From Micromonospora sp. KC213 (lineage in GTDB: Bacteria; Actinomycetota; Actinomycetes; Mycobacteriales; Micromonosporaceae): 45,643 nt of DNA. The DNA is taken from positions 1 through 45,643 of the forward strand of contig NZ_SMKF01000026.1 of assembly GCF_004348325.1 (NCBI RefSeq), given 5' to 3'. Both the position numbers and the translations under genes were made by a program. Below are positions 1 to 8,700 of this stretch, piece after piece; position 1 is the first letter of the stretch; each line of letters opens with the position of its first letter. The notes beneath the pieces are model-generated. The model was given only the letters and a program-made list of their open reading frames with translations, ran no database searches and was not told the origin of the DNA.

Positions 1-1
1 G

Positions 2-322
2 GTCCTGCTGCTGTCGCTGCCGCCACTGGTGGCGCTGGTCTGCGTCGTTTCGCTGCTCTGGTCCGCACAGGACCGGGGAAACTGGACGGTGGTGCTGGTC
101 ATCCTGGCCGGCTGTGCGGTCGCGGCGCTGGCCCTGGCGCCCTTCCTTGAGTTGCCGCTGGGCTGGCTGGACCGCTCCTACGAACGCGGCAACCGGGTGC
201 ACGAGCTGTGGGTGCGGCACCACGGCACCGAGGTGATGCTGGTGCGCACGCCGGACGCGTTGCGGTTCGGGCAGATCTACCGGGCCGTGCAACGCGCCGT
301 CGAACAGCACCTCGGGTCGTGA
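2..322 (+). CDS. Membrane protein, C-terminal part (5' end outside window)
   Basis: The reading frame is open from base 2, so the gene starts to the left of the window and only about 106 C-terminal residues are visible. These hold a hydrophobic segment at the very start, a second one (WTVVLVILAGCAVAALAL), and a cytoplasmic tail rich in Arg and His (VHELWVRHHGTEVMLVRTPD) ending in an amphipathic stretch (FGQIYRAVQRAVEQHL). The tail resembles small actinobacterial two-helix proteins of unknown function such as the DUF6232 type, but that match is from memory. A GTG at 29 lies in frame but is not needed as a start, because codons upstream are equally coding-like. Confidence 0.6.
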   Translation, partial: VLLLSLPPLVALVCVVSLLWSAQDRGNWTVVLVILAGCAVAALALAPFLELPLGWLDRSYERGNRVHELWVRHHGTEVMLVRTPDALRFGQIYRAVQRAVEQHLGS

Positions 323-391
323 CGCCGGGCGGTCCGGGCCGGCCGGCTGTCGTCGCCGACGCGAGCGGCGGTGACGACGCACACTGGTGCC

Positions 392-1120
392 ATGGCTATT
401 CCCCTTCCCCGGCCGGGTGACGTCGTCGGCCGCACCCGCTCCGCCCTCGACCAGGCGTTCGGTTCGGCCGCCTCGTTCGCCGCCGTGCCGGCCCGCGCGT
501 TCGCCGTACTCGACGGGGTGGAGGCCCTGCTGGCACGGATCAACGGGGTGGTGGACCGGATCGAGGGCACCCTGGACCGGACCGACCAGGTGCTCACCGA
601 CGCCGAGACGGCGGTGCGGGAAGTGGCGGTGATCAGCGCCGCCGCGACGACCGCGATCGACACGGCGACCGAGGTGGCCACGGCGGCGGCGACGGTGATC
701 GGCGAGGCGGACCGGGTGGCCCGGGCCGCCGCCGTGCTGGTCGCCGAGGCCGACGCCGTCGCCGCCCGGGCCGCCGGCACGGTCGCCACCGCCGAGGGGG
801 CCGCCGCCACCGCGGCGGACCTGCTGACGGCGTACGAGCCGGCGCTGCGCCGGGGAGCGCCGATGGCGCACCGGTTCGTGGCCGAGCTCAGCCAGGAGGA
901 GGTGACCGCCGCGATCCGCCTGGTGGACGAGCTGCCGAAACTCAAGGCGCACCTGACCTCAGACATCCTGCCGATCCTGGCCACCCTGGACCGGGTCGGC
1001 CCGGATCTGCACGACCTGCTCGACGTCACCCGCGATCTGCGGCTCGCCGTCGCCGGTATCCCCGGCCTCGGCATGCTGCGCCGCCGGGGCGAGCGGATCA
1101 GCGACGAATCCGGCGAGTGA
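392..1120 (+). CDS. Conserved hypothetical Ala-rich helical protein
   Basis: A 242-residue protein with no family I can name securely. The centre (about residues 60-150) is almost entirely Ala/Val/Thr/Glu/Arg with evenly spaced acidic and basic residues, as in long amphipathic or coiled-coil helices. The C-terminus is a Leu-rich helical domain ending in a basic GMLRRRGER tail. There is no signal peptide or membrane segment. I chose the ATG at 392 over an in-frame GTG at 371, although neither has a strong Shine-Dalgarno. The gene ends 3 bp before the convergent ribokinase gene. Apolipoprotein-like repeat proteins and partition-type helical proteins give similar composition, so function is open. 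Confidence 0.65.
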   Translation: MAIPLPRPGDVVGRTRSALDQAFGSAASFAAVPARAFAVLDGVEALLARINGVVDRIEGTLDRTDQVLTDAETAVREVAVISAAATTAIDTATEVATAAATVIGEADRVARAAAVLVAEADAVAARAAGTVATAEGAAATAADLLTAYEPALRRGAPMAHRFVAELSQEEVTAAIRLVDELPKLKAHLTSDILPILATLDRVGPDLHDLLDVTRDLRLAVAGIPGLGMLRRRGERISDESGE

Positions 1121-1123
1121 CCC

Positions 1124-2026
1124 TCAGTCGGCGGCCGGGGCGTAGAGGGCGTCGATCTCCGAGCGGTACGGCAGCGCCACCGAGGCGCCGAGCTTGCGGA
1201 CGCAGGCGGCACCGGCGGCCGCCGCCCACCGCACCGCCTCGGGCACCACACGGCCCTCGCCCCAGGCCACCGCCAGCGCCGCCGTGAACGCGTCACCGGC
1301 GGCCGTGGAGTCCACCACCTCCACCTCGATCGCCGGGACGTGCACGTCCGCGCCGTCCCGGTCGAGGTACCAGGCGCCCTGGCCACCGAGGGTGAGCACC
1401 GCGCGGGGCACCAGGTCCAGCAGCGCCCGCCGCTGCTCCCGGCCCTGGCCGGTGAGCGTCTGCGCCTCGGTCTCGTTGACCACCAGCAGGTCCACCGCCG
1501 CCAGCAACTCGGCCGGCACCTGCCGGGCCGGTGCCGCGTTGAGGATCACGCGGGTGCCCGCCTCCCGGGCGGCCACCGCCGCCGTGGTCACCGTCTCGAC
1601 CGGGATCTCCAGTTGGGCGACCAGGACGTCGGCCTGGCGTACCGTGTCCAGCTCACCCTCGGTGAGCCCGCGGAAGGCCTCGTTGGCGCCCGGGACCACC
1701 AGGATCGAGTTCTCGCCGACGGCGTTCACCAGGACCAGCGCCACGCCGGAGGCCCCGTACACCACCCGGAGCTGGCTGGTGTCCACGCCGGCGGCGGTGA
1801 TCCGGGACCGCAGGGTCACCCCGAAGGCGTCCGAGCCGATCGCGCCGAGAAAGGTGCAGGCAGCGCCCGCCCGGGCCGCGCCGACCGCCTGGTTGGCCCC
1901 CTTGCCGCCGGGCACCATGACGAAGTCGTTACCGAGCACGGTCTCGCCCGGACGGGGCAGCGCCGGGCCGGCGCCGACGAGGTCCATGTTCGCGCTGCCC
2001 ACCACGACAACCTGGGTTTGCCGCAC
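1124..2026 (-). CDS. rbsK: Ribokinase (PfkB family)
   Basis: Phosphorylates D-ribose to ribose 5-phosphate in the cytoplasm. The 300-residue length is normal for ribokinase. The N-terminal PfkB signature (VGSANMDLV followed by PGGKGANQA at about residues 39-47) and the C-terminal signature (DSTAAGDAF, with the catalytic Asp in the GD pair, near residue 245) are both present. NAAPA and VVNETEA motifs typical of RbsK lie between them. Two consecutive GTG codons (2029 and 2026) could start it. The AGGAGG at 2032-2037 sits 5 nt from the second, so that one is preferred. No ribose transporter or RbsD is adjacent. A different pentose or nucleoside substrate cannot be excluded. Confidence 0.9.
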   Translation of the reverse strand: MRQTQVVVVGSANMDLVGAGPALPRPGETVLGNDFVMVPGGKGANQAVGAARAGAACTFLGAIGSDAFGVTLRSRITAAGVDTSQLRVVYGASGVALVLVNAVGENSILVVPGANEAFRGLTEGELDTVRQADVLVAQLEIPVETVTTAAVAAREAGTRVILNAAPARQVPAELLAAVDLLVVNETEAQTLTGQGREQRRALLDLVPRAVLTLGGQGAWYLDRDGADVHVPAIEVEVVDSTAAGDAFTAALAVAWGEGRVVPEAVRWAAAAGAACVRKLGASVALPYRSEIDALYAPAAD

Positions 2027-2082
2027 CACGACCTCCTGCCCTGACCTGCACGTCGGCTGCGAGTCTAGGACCGCCGTGCCGG

Positions 2083-2925
2083 TCAGGCCGCGCGGGCGGT
2101 GTACCGCTCGCCGTGCCGCTGCACGACCAGCGGCAGACCGAAGGCCTTCGAGAGGTTGTCGCCGGTGAGCGTGTCGGCGAGCAGACCCTGCGCGACCACA
2201 CCCCCCTCACGCAGCAGCAGCGCGTGGGTGAAGCCGGGTGGGATCTCCTCGACGTGGTGGGTGACCAGCACCAGGGCGGGGGCGTCCGGGTCGTACGCCA
2301 GCTCGGCCAGCCGGGCCACCAGGTCCTCCCGGCCGCCCAGGTCGAGCCCGGCGGCCGGCTCGTCGAGCAGCAGCAGCTCCGGGTCGGTCATCAGGGCGCG
2401 GGCGATCTGTACCCGCTTGCGCTCCCCCTCGGAGAGGGTGCCGTAGGCACGGTCGGCGAGGTGGTCGATGCCGAACTGACCGAGCAGGGCGCGGGCCCGG
2501 GTCTCGTCGGTGCGGTCGTAGCTCTCCCGCCAGCGACCCACCACCGACCAGGCGGCGGTGACCACCGCGTCGCTGACCCGCTCGTCGGCGGGCAGGCGCT
2601 CGGCCAGGGCCGCGGTGGACAGGCCGATACGGGTCCGGAGCTCGTTGACGTCGGTCCGGCCGATCCGCTCGCCGAGCACGTGCGCCGTGCCGGTGGTCGG
2701 ATGCAGCCGGCCTGCGGCCAGGTTGAGCAGGGTGGTCTTGCCGGCGCCGTTGGGACCGAGCACGACCCAGCGTTCGTCGAGCTCGACCCGCCAGTCCACG
2801 TCGTGCAGCAGCGCGGCACCGGCGCGCTGCACGCCGACGCCGTCGAGGCTGACCACCAGATCCGCGTCCACGGGCAGGGGGGCGGCGGGGGCGCCGGCGG
2901 CGCCGGGGATCAGGTCACCAGTCAC
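2083..2925 (-). CDS. ABC transporter ATP-binding protein (stand-alone)
   Basis: A single ABC nucleotide-binding domain of 280 residues. Walker A (GPNGAGKTT, about 57-65), Q-loop region, signature (LSEGERKR, about 164), Walker B (LLLLDEP, about 184-190) and the H-loop (VLVTHHVEE) are all intact, so it should hydrolyse ATP. No permease lies next to it on this strand. It resembles the orphan ATPases of the YlmA/ModF-like group that are encoded alone in many actinobacteria; partner and substrate are unknown. The start GTG at 2925 is preceded by GGATGGAGC. Translation could be read much further upstream without a stop, but that extension runs into the divergent gene. Confidence 0.85.
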   Translation of the reverse strand: MTGDLIPGAAGAPAAPLPVDADLVVSLDGVGVQRAGAALLHDVDWRVELDERWVVLGPNGAGKTTLLNLAAGRLHPTTGTAHVLGERIGRTDVNELRTRIGLSTAALAERLPADERVSDAVVTAAWSVVGRWRESYDRTDETRARALLGQFGIDHLADRAYGTLSEGERKRVQIARALMTDPELLLLDEPAAGLDLGGREDLVARLAELAYDPDAPALVLVTHHVEEIPPGFTHALLLREGGVVAQGLLADTLTGDNLSKAFGLPLVVQRHGERYTARAA

Positions 2926-3058
2926 CGCTCCATCCAACCACGCAACCCGCGCGGTGCCCCCCACGGGCGGTGCCCGCGGCTTAGGGTGGAGCGCCGTGTC
3001 GTTGGTCACCAACCCCTGAAGGACGGCCCATGCCCGACCGTTGTCAGGACCGCCGCGG

Positions 3059-4078
3059 ATGAGCGCGGTCATCGAGATCGAGGGACTGCGCAAGACGTAC
3101 CGCAGCGTCCGCAAGGGACGCCGGGTCGCGGTGGACGGCTTCGACATGCTGGTCGAGGCCGGGCAGGTGCACGGCTTCCTCGGCCCGAACGGGTCCGGCA
3201 AGACGACCACTTTGCGCGCCCTGCTCGGCCTGGTCACCCCGGACAGCGGCCGGATGAGCGTCCTGGGCGAACCGGCGCCGGAGCGGCTGGTCCGGGTGGC
3301 CGGGCGGGTCGGCGCGATCGTGGAGAGCCCGCAGTTCTTCGGCAACTTCACCGGTCGCCGTACGCTGCGGCTGCTGGCCGTGGCGGGCGGGGTGCCGACC
3401 GCCCGGGTCGACGCGGTGCTGGAGCAGGTCGGCCTGCACGAACGCGGCGACGACCGGGTGAAGGGCTACTCGCTCGGTATGAAGCAGCGGCTGGCCGTCG
3501 CCTCGGCCCTGCTCAAGGAGCCGGAGCTGCTCATCCTGGACGAGCCGGCGAACGGGCTGGACCCGGCGGGCATCCGGGAGATGCGGGATCTCGTCCGGTC
3601 GCTGGCCGACTCCGGGGTGACCGTGGTGATCTCCAGTCACATCCTGGCCGAGATCCAGCTGATCTGCGACCACGTGACGATCGTCTCCGACGGCCGGCGG
3701 GTGGCGGCCGGGCCGGTACGGGAGGTGCTGGCCGGCTTCGACCGGCACGAGTGCCGGGTCCGCGTGACCGAGCCGGAACGCGCGGCGCAGTTGCTCCGGG
3801 AGGTCGGGATGTCCGTTGCCGTGCACGAGGGGGTGCTGGCGGTCGGCGGAGCGCAGGAGCCGGAGCTGATCACCCGCACCCTCGGGGAGCAGGGGCTGTG
3901 GGTCGGCGAACTGACCCCGATCCGCCCCGACCTGGAGAGCGTCTTCCTCGAACTGACCGGCAGCACGCCCCATCCGGCGCTACCGCGGCAGGTCGGCGGG
4001 TCCGTCCTGCCCGCAGAGGAAGCCGACACCCCGATGATCGACCTTGACGTGACCGGTGACCGGGGGGTGGGCGCGTGA
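3059..4078 (+). CDS. ABC-2 type exporter, ATP-binding subunit (BcrA/DrrA-like)
   Basis: ATPase of a drug or lipid exporter. Residues 1-220 form an ABC domain with Walker A GPNGSGKTT (about 42-50), the SLGMKQRL signature (about 138-146) characteristic of the bacitracin/daunorubicin exporter group, and Walker B LLILDEP. A 110-residue C-terminal extension follows, as in BcrA/DrrA relatives, with a regulatory-type domain (RVRVTEPERAAQLLREVG). The ATG at 3059 is used; a TTG at 3041 is an alternative. Its stop overlaps the GTG of the permease gene (GTGA at 4075-4078), so the two are translationally coupled and almost certainly form one transporter. Confidence 0.9.
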   Translation: MSAVIEIEGLRKTYRSVRKGRRVAVDGFDMLVEAGQVHGFLGPNGSGKTTTLRALLGLVTPDSGRMSVLGEPAPERLVRVAGRVGAIVESPQFFGNFTGRRTLRLLAVAGGVPTARVDAVLEQVGLHERGDDRVKGYSLGMKQRLAVASALLKEPELLILDEPANGLDPAGIREMRDLVRSLADSGVTVVISSHILAEIQLICDHVTIVSDGRRVAAGPVREVLAGFDRHECRVRVTEPERAAQLLREVGMSVAVHEGVLAVGGAQEPELITRTLGEQGLWVGELTPIRPDLESVFLELTGSTPHPALPRQVGGSVLPAEEADTPMIDLDVTGDRGVGA

Positions 4079-5088
4079 ACCTCGTCCGTGCCGAGGTGGA
4101 GCGGCTGGCCGCCCGCCGTTTCGCGCAGTTGATGCTGGTGCTGCTGGCGCTGGCGTTCGTCATCACCGCCGCGACCACCGTGGTCGGGTCGCACCGACCA
4201 TCGGCGAGGGAACTCGCCATGGCCCACGCGGAAGTCACGGCGGCGATCAACAGCATGGAGATCGAGCACGAACGCTGCCTGGCGGTGAAGGCGGGCCAGG
4301 TGCCGCCGGACGAGAACGCCTACCTGCCGCGCGACTGCAGCGAACTGGACCCGATGCTGCGGGAGCAACTGCCGGTGGTCGCCGACTACCTGCCCGGCGT
4401 GTTCGTCTTCGCCCAGCAGGCCGAACCGCTGACCGTCATCCTGATCGCCTTCCTGCTGCTGTTCGGTTTCCTGGTGGGGGCCTCCTACATCGGTGCCGAC
4501 CTGAACTCCGGCGGGGTGGTCAACCTGCTGCTCTGGCGACCGGGCCGGCTCGCCGTGCTCGGCGCGAAGCTGGGCACCCTGCTCGGGGTGATGGTGCTGC
4601 TGTCGGTGCTCGCCACGGTGGTCTACCTCGGCACGTTCTGGCTGATCGGCCAGACCGCCGGGCTGCCGGGCCAGCTCGACGGGGAGTTCTGGCAGAAGCT
4701 GGCCGCGGGGTACGGGCGGGGTCTGGTGCTGGTGCTGCTGGGCTCCGTGTTGGGCTTCGGGATCGCCACCCTGGGCCGGCACACCTCGGCGGCGCTGGGC
4801 GCCTTCGCCGCGTACGCCGTGGTGTGGGAGTTGGGCGCCCGGGTCGTCTTCGAGATCCTGGACGTGGCGCGGATCGAGCAGCTGATGCTCTCCACGTACG
4901 TGGGGGCCTGGCTGACCGGCCGGCTCGAACTGTTCGACGGTTCCGCCTGCTCCGATGGTCCCGGCTTCGCCGTGTGCGACGGCACCTACACGGTCACCGC
5001 AGGGCCGGCGCTGGCCGTGCTGCTGGCGCTGACCGGCGCGGTGACGGTCGCCGCCTTCGCCACGTTCCGCCGGCGGGACCTGATCTGA
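4075..5088 (+). CDS. ABC-2 type exporter, permease subunit
   Basis: A 337-residue integral membrane protein paired with the preceding ATPase. The first helix is at about residues 17-36. A long extracytoplasmic segment with two Cys (about 40-115) follows, then five hydrophobic segments between about 120 and 330, including a final helix just before the basic end FRRRDLI. This topology fits ABC-2 permeases such as those of lantibiotic immunity or drug-export systems. The GTG start lies inside the stop of the ATPase gene. Substrate is not predictable from sequence. Downstream is a short gap before an independently started GH3 gene. Confidence 0.88.
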   Translation: MNLVRAEVERLAARRFAQLMLVLLALAFVITAATTVVGSHRPSARELAMAHAEVTAAINSMEIEHERCLAVKAGQVPPDENAYLPRDCSELDPMLREQLPVVADYLPGVFVFAQQAEPLTVILIAFLLLFGFLVGASYIGADLNSGGVVNLLLWRPGRLAVLGAKLGTLLGVMVLLSVLATVVYLGTFWLIGQTAGLPGQLDGEFWQKLAAGYGRGLVLVLLGSVLGFGIATLGRHTSAALGAFAAYAVVWELGARVVFEILDVARIEQLMLSTYVGAWLTGRLELFDGSACSDGPGFAVCDGTYTVTAGPALAVLLALTGAVTVAAFATFRRRDLI

Positions 5089-5130
5089 TTCGGGCGGGGG
5101 CGGTTCGGCGCGTAAGGGGGCCACAACACG

Positions 5131-6582
5131 ATGCGACCGGATCCAGGGCTGCGCCGCCTCGCGTTGGGCACGTTGCTCGCCGCGTACCCGGGGCCGGTGC
5201 CGCCGGGGTGGGCCGTCGACCTGGTCGGCGAGGGGCTGGCCGGGCACACCCTGTTCGGCGGCAACGTCCACGACCCGGCGCAGGTGGCGGCGAGCACCGC
5301 GGCGCTGCGCGCCGGCCGCACCGACGTGCTGGTGGCCATCGACGAGGAGGGCGGCGACGTCACCCGACTGGCGCACGCCACCGGCAGCCCGTACCCGGGC
5401 AACGCGGCGCTCGGCGTGGTCGACGACCCCGTGCTGACCCGACAGGTCTACGCGGCCCTCGGCGCGGAACTGGCCGCCCTCGGGGTGACCGTCGACCTGG
5501 CCCCGACCGTGGATGTCAACAGCGCGGACGAGAATCCGGTGATCGGCACCCGGGCGTTCGGCGCCGACCCGGCCCGGGTGGCCGCGCACTCCGCCGCCGC
5601 CGTCGTGGGCCTTCAGTCGGCCGGGGTGGTGGCGTGCGCGAAACACTTTCCCGGTCACGGCGCCACCGTCGCCGACTCGCACCGCGAGCTGCCCACGGTG
5701 GACGTGTCGCCGGCCGTGCTACGCGACCGGGACCTGCCGCCCTTCGCGGCGGCGATCGAGGCGGGGGCGCGGGCGGTGATGACCGCGCACATCCGGGTGC
5801 CGGCCCTGACCGGGGACGGGCCGGCCACCTTCAGCCGGGCGGTCCTGGTCGACCTGCTGCGCGGCGAGTACGGCTTCACCGGCACGGTGATCACCGACGC
5901 GCTGGAGATGAGGGGCGCGACGCTGGCCGCCGGTGGGCTGGCGCCGGCGGCCGTCAGTGCCCTGGCCGCGGGGGCGGATCTGCTCTGCCTCGGCGCCAGG
6001 GTGGACGCCGCACTGGTCGAGCAGGTGGCGGGGCAGATCGTCGCGGCGATCGGGGACGGCCGGCTGGAGCGGTCCCGGGTGGAGGAGGCGGCCGGTCGGG
6101 CCGCCGCGCTCGCCGCCTGGACCCGGGGTGCCGGCACCGCACCGGCCGCCCCCAGCGATCTCGGGTACGCCGTCGCGCGCCGCGCGGTGCGCGTCGAGGG
6201 AGACGTCGGCGGGCTGGTCCGGCCGCTGGTGGTACGGCTGCACGCCGCCACCAACCGGGCTGGGGGACGGGTGCCGTGGGGCCTCGGCCCGCACCTGGCC
6301 GGCCTGGCGGAGCTGCGGATGGTGGCCGCCGAGACCGACCCGGCGGAGCTGGGCCGGCTCGCCGGGGGCCGGCCGATCGTGCTGGTGGGGCGACACCTGC
6401 ACCGGCTGCCCGGCGGTCCGGCGCTGGTCGAGGCGCTGGCGGCGGCGTACCCGGTGACGGTGGTGGAGATGGGCTGGCCGAGCCGGTGGCGGCCGGCCGG
6501 CGTACGCGCCTTCGTCAGCACCTTCGGCGCGAGCCACGCCAACGGTCGCGCGGCGGCCGAGGTGCTCGGCCTGACCGACTGA
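5131..6582 (+). CDS. Glycoside hydrolase family 3, beta-N-acetylhexosaminidase-like
   Basis: A 483-residue cytoplasmic-looking GH3 enzyme without a signal peptide. The substrate-binding signature KHFPGHG (171-177), the acid/base His-containing loop ADSHRELP (about 181-188) and the nucleophile motif ITDALEM (Asp256) match NagZ-type N-acetylglucosaminidases that use an Asp-His dyad. A C-terminal domain of about 150 residues follows (VVRLHAATNRAG to the end), as in longer actinobacterial members that cleave GlcNAc from muropeptides or chitooligosaccharides. The ATG at 5131 has AAGGGGG about 12 nt upstream, a rather long spacing. It stands alone, 42 bp after the exporter operon. Confidence 0.88.
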   Translation: MRPDPGLRRLALGTLLAAYPGPVPPGWAVDLVGEGLAGHTLFGGNVHDPAQVAASTAALRAGRTDVLVAIDEEGGDVTRLAHATGSPYPGNAALGVVDDPVLTRQVYAALGAELAALGVTVDLAPTVDVNSADENPVIGTRAFGADPARVAAHSAAAVVGLQSAGVVACAKHFPGHGATVADSHRELPTVDVSPAVLRDRDLPPFAAAIEAGARAVMTAHIRVPALTGDGPATFSRAVLVDLLRGEYGFTGTVITDALEMRGATLAAGGLAPAAVSALAAGADLLCLGARVDAALVEQVAGQIVAAIGDGRLERSRVEEAAGRAAALAAWTRGAGTAPAAPSDLGYAVARRAVRVEGDVGGLVRPLVVRLHAATNRAGGRVPWGLGPHLAGLAELRMVAAETDPAELGRLAGGRPIVLVGRHLHRLPGGPALVEALAAAYPVTVVEMGWPSRWRPAGVRAFVSTFGASHANGRAAAEVLGLTD

Positions 6583-6795
6583 GGGCAACGGTCCACCGTC
6601 GGGGCCCAGACCATTCAGGCACGCTCCGTCACCGCATCGACCACCCCCGCAGGGCATCCCACCGCAGGTCAAGTCCACTACCGGACACTCCCGATCGAGC
6701 GGGTACCTCTTGCCGAGCAGGCAATCTCTACGTAGCGTCACCAGCAGCAGGACCAGTCGGCGGGATGCCGGCTCACGGCGGGCCTGGGGGAAGCT

Positions 6796-6831
6796 GCGGA
6801 CCGTGGATTCGGCCCGGAATCCACGGTCCGC
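6796..6831. terminator. Perfect 15-bp hairpin between convergent genes
   Basis: GCGGACCGTGGATTC at 6796-6810 is followed by a 6-nt loop and its exact reverse complement at 6817-6831. It lies between the ends of the GH3 gene (plus) and the GNAT gene (minus), so it can serve both. No U-tract follows, as is common in high-GC actinobacteria. The rest of 6583-6873 shows no gene. Confidence 0.75.
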
Positions 6832-6873
6832 TCCTGCCGTGGGCCGGATGACGTGCCCGCAGCCGCGAGGCCG

Positions 6874-7536
6874 TCACGGCGGATAGACACCGAACGACCG
6901 CCAGCCCCGGTCGGGGAAGCCGGCCGCCGCGGCGACCCGGGCGGAGGCGACGTTGGCCGGGTTGTGCCGGTACGTCGGCACCGCCCCCTCGTCGAGCACC
7001 CGCCGGGCGGCCTGCGCCACGAGCCGGCGGGCCAGTCCCCGGCCACGTGCCGCCGGCACCGTGCCCACCGCGAGTTCGTGGCCGTGCGCGTCGTGCCGCT
7101 TGACGCCCACGCCGGCCAGGTAGCCGCCGTCGGCGTCCCGGACGACCAGCACCTCCCGGTCGAACAGGTGCAGCCAGGACGGGAGGATGGAGTCGGCGGG
7201 ATCGGTCCACTCCCCCACGTCGGGCAGCGGAGCGGGTGCGAGGCTCCACCGGAAGGTGTCGTGGTGGACGACCCACCCCGGCTGGCCGACCGCGGCGGGA
7301 AGCGCGGCCAGCAGGCCGGCCTCCAAATCCCGGGCCAGGGCCCGGGTCGCCGCGACCCGCTCCGGGGGCACGGAGAGCACGGTGCTGTCGCCGGCACGTA
7401 CGGCGATCGCCGGGCGGAGCCGGCCGTCCCAGGCCGGTCGACCCCGCCGTCGGGAACCCACGACGTGCAGACCCGGGCCGGCGGGCCACTGACCGAGCCA
7501 GGTGACCAGATGCAGGTAGAGCCGGCGGTCGAGCAC
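6874..7536 (-). CDS. GNAT family N-acetyltransferase
   Basis: A 220-residue protein whose C-terminal half carries the GNAT acetyl-CoA site: the beta4 strand and pyrophosphate loop read HELAVGTVPAARGRGLARRL (Q/R-x-x-G-x-G/A pattern), followed by NPANVASARVAAAAGF, the motif B Asn-x-x-S-x-x-x-x-x-x-x-G-F usual for this family. The N-terminal 100 residues are less conserved and may bind the substrate. The start is a GTG with GGGAGG 6 nt upstream. Substrate is unknown. It is transcribed away from the 7.6-7.75 kb regulatory gap and ends at the shared hairpin. Confidence 0.8.
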   Translation of the reverse strand: MLDRRLYLHLVTWLGQWPAGPGLHVVGSRRRGRPAWDGRLRPAIAVRAGDSTVLSVPPERVAATRALARDLEAGLLAALPAAVGQPGWVVHHDTFRWSLAPAPLPDVGEWTDPADSILPSWLHLFDREVLVVRDADGGYLAGVGVKRHDAHGHELAVGTVPAARGRGLARRLVAQAARRVLDEGAVPTYRHNPANVASARVAAAAGFPDRGWRSFGVYPP

Positions 7537-7570
7537 CGCAGACCTCCCTCACCCCGATCCGGTACGACCA

Positions 7571-7584
7571 ACCGTGATCACGGT
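7571..7584. promoter_or_regulatory. Perfect 14-bp palindrome upstream of the GNAT gene
   Basis: ACCGTGATCACGGT is its own reverse complement and lies 35 bp upstream of the GNAT start, in the gap between that gene and the next rightward gene. It looks like a dimeric repressor site. The adjacent 7670-7745 stretch is the most AT-rich of this part of the window, with three ATCGAT-like words, and probably holds the rightward promoter. No regulator is assigned. Confidence 0.35.
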
Positions 7585-7751
7585 ACGCCGGGCCGGCCGG
7601 CGGGGCTTGATGATCGGGTGGGCGGCAGCGGTTCGGACCCCGCCCGCCGGGGTACCGGTACCGGCACCGCGATACACAGAATTTACCGGCATCGATCGAT
7701 CGTCATATCGATTTCCATACATGTACAACTTTCCTTGGGATGGTAATGGTC

Positions 7752-7952
7752 ATGCCGAAGCAACCGAATGACCGGTACCAGCAGGACAGTGAGCGGGCGT
7801 GGCGGCCGGCGGAGGCCGCCGGGCGGTTCCCGGGCCAGCCGCCGTACCAGGAGGCACGGACCGGACACGGGGCGCAGGCGACACTCTCGTGGAGCGACCT
7901 CAACAGCCTGCCGGCCGGCACCTCCTCCCGGCGCGGCTTGAGCACCCACTGA
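7752..7952 (+). CDS. Small hydrophilic protein, unknown function
   Basis: A 66-residue ORF starting MPKQPNDRYQQDSERAW, rich in Gln, Arg, Pro and Ser, with no membrane segment or recognised domain. Support is indirect: it follows an AT-rich promoter-like stretch, has a purine-rich GGGATGGTAA ahead of the ATG, and codon third positions are GC-rich. An ATG at 7746 in the same frame is an alternative. The sequence could equally be a conserved leader or a chance ORF. It is followed 110 bp later by an independently started gene. Confidence 0.45.
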   Translation: MPKQPNDRYQQDSERAWRPAEAAGRFPGQPPYQEARTGHGAQATLSWSDLNSLPAGTSSRRGLSTH

Positions 7953-8062
7953 CGAGGCGGGGCAGCGGCGACACACCCGGAGCGTCAACAGCGGCCTTCG
8001 CACACCTGTCGGGTAGCGTCTTCTGGTCCGAGTTCCGGCCAACGACAGGAGAAGCTCCGCGC

Positions 8063-8581
8063 ATGGGCAAGAAGACGATCCACGTCTCCGACTTCAGCGG
8101 CACGGTGTTGCGGCCCGACGACGACATGGTCAAGGTCGTCGTGCTCGAGCACCCTGACCTGGTGGCCGGGCCCGTGCAGCTGGACGCCACACCGGCCGAG
8201 GTGGAGAGCATCGACGACGCGGCGCTGGACGTCGCCGTGGTGGAGATCCACGACCGGCACGGCCAGGGTGAACCGCGCCGCGTGGTGCTGACCGCCAGCG
8301 AGTTCGACGCCATGGCCACCGACACGCCGATGGCCCAGTTGTTGAAGACCGCCGAACGGGTCCGCCCGCCGAAGGCGCGCAAGACCACGGAGAAGCCGGA
8401 CTACGGCACCATCGAACACGCCGGGAAGCCGCACCGGGGCCGGGTCACCGAGGAGGAGGCCCATTTGGTGCGGGAGCGGCTCGACGAGGTCAACAAGCGG
8501 CTCGCTGACGCCGGCATCCGGCAGATCGACCCGGCCGACCCCGAGCACGCCGCCCGGTACGGTTTCCCCACCCCGTCCTGA
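8063..8581 (+). CDS. Conserved actinobacterial hypothetical protein
   Basis: A 172-residue soluble, charged protein. The N-terminal half (MGKKTIHVSDFSGTVL to about residue 95) alternates strands and acidic loops. A Lys/Arg/Pro-rich linker (VRPPKARKTTEKPDYG) follows, then a helical C-terminus (VRERLDEVNKRLADAGIRQI). I do not recognise a characterised family; the basic linker and the N-terminal KKTIHVSD start recall small nucleoid-type proteins such as Lsr2, but the match is not convincing. AGGAGA ends 10 nt before the ATG. The reading frame extends upstream, but that part lacks a start with comparable signal. It ends just before a strong hairpin. Confidence 0.7.
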   Translation: MGKKTIHVSDFSGTVLRPDDDMVKVVVLEHPDLVAGPVQLDATPAEVESIDDAALDVAVVEIHDRHGQGEPRRVVLTASEFDAMATDTPMAQLLKTAERVRPPKARKTTEKPDYGTIEHAGKPHRGRVTEEEAHLVRERLDEVNKRLADAGIRQIDPADPEHAARYGFPTPS

Positions 8582-8588
8582 CAGCTAC

Positions 8589-8630
8589 CCGTCGGTGGCC
8601 GGCGCGGAACTCCGTGCCGGCCACCGACGG
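8589..8630. terminator. Strong hairpin terminator
   Basis: CCGTCGGTGGCCGGC at 8589-8603 pairs perfectly with 8616-8630. The 12-nt interior can add a G-U pair and four more pairs (CGGA/TCCG) to give a nearly uninterrupted 20-bp stem. It follows the stop at 8581 and also separates this gene from the convergent MbtH/adenylation gene. Confidence 0.8.
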
Positions 8631-8700
8631 CACCGGCCGCGCCGGGGGCGGCCTGCTTGCCGGCCCCATGCTCCTGCCGATGCCGGTCGAAGCGGTCGAC

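Noticed and set aside
277..1386. Long minus-strand frame over the Ala-rich protein gene
   Set aside because: Composition is only Arg/Ser/Ala, as expected antisense to a GC-rich gene, and it crosses the end of the convergent ribokinase gene.
2113..4047. 644-codon plus-strand frame
   Set aside because: It runs antisense to one ABC ATPase gene and out of frame with the next; Gly/Arg/Gln-rich with no domain.
4056..6851. 931-codon plus-strand frame
   Set aside because: It is a shadow of the permease and GH3 genes; no motif, Gly/Arg-rich, and both real genes have clear family motifs.
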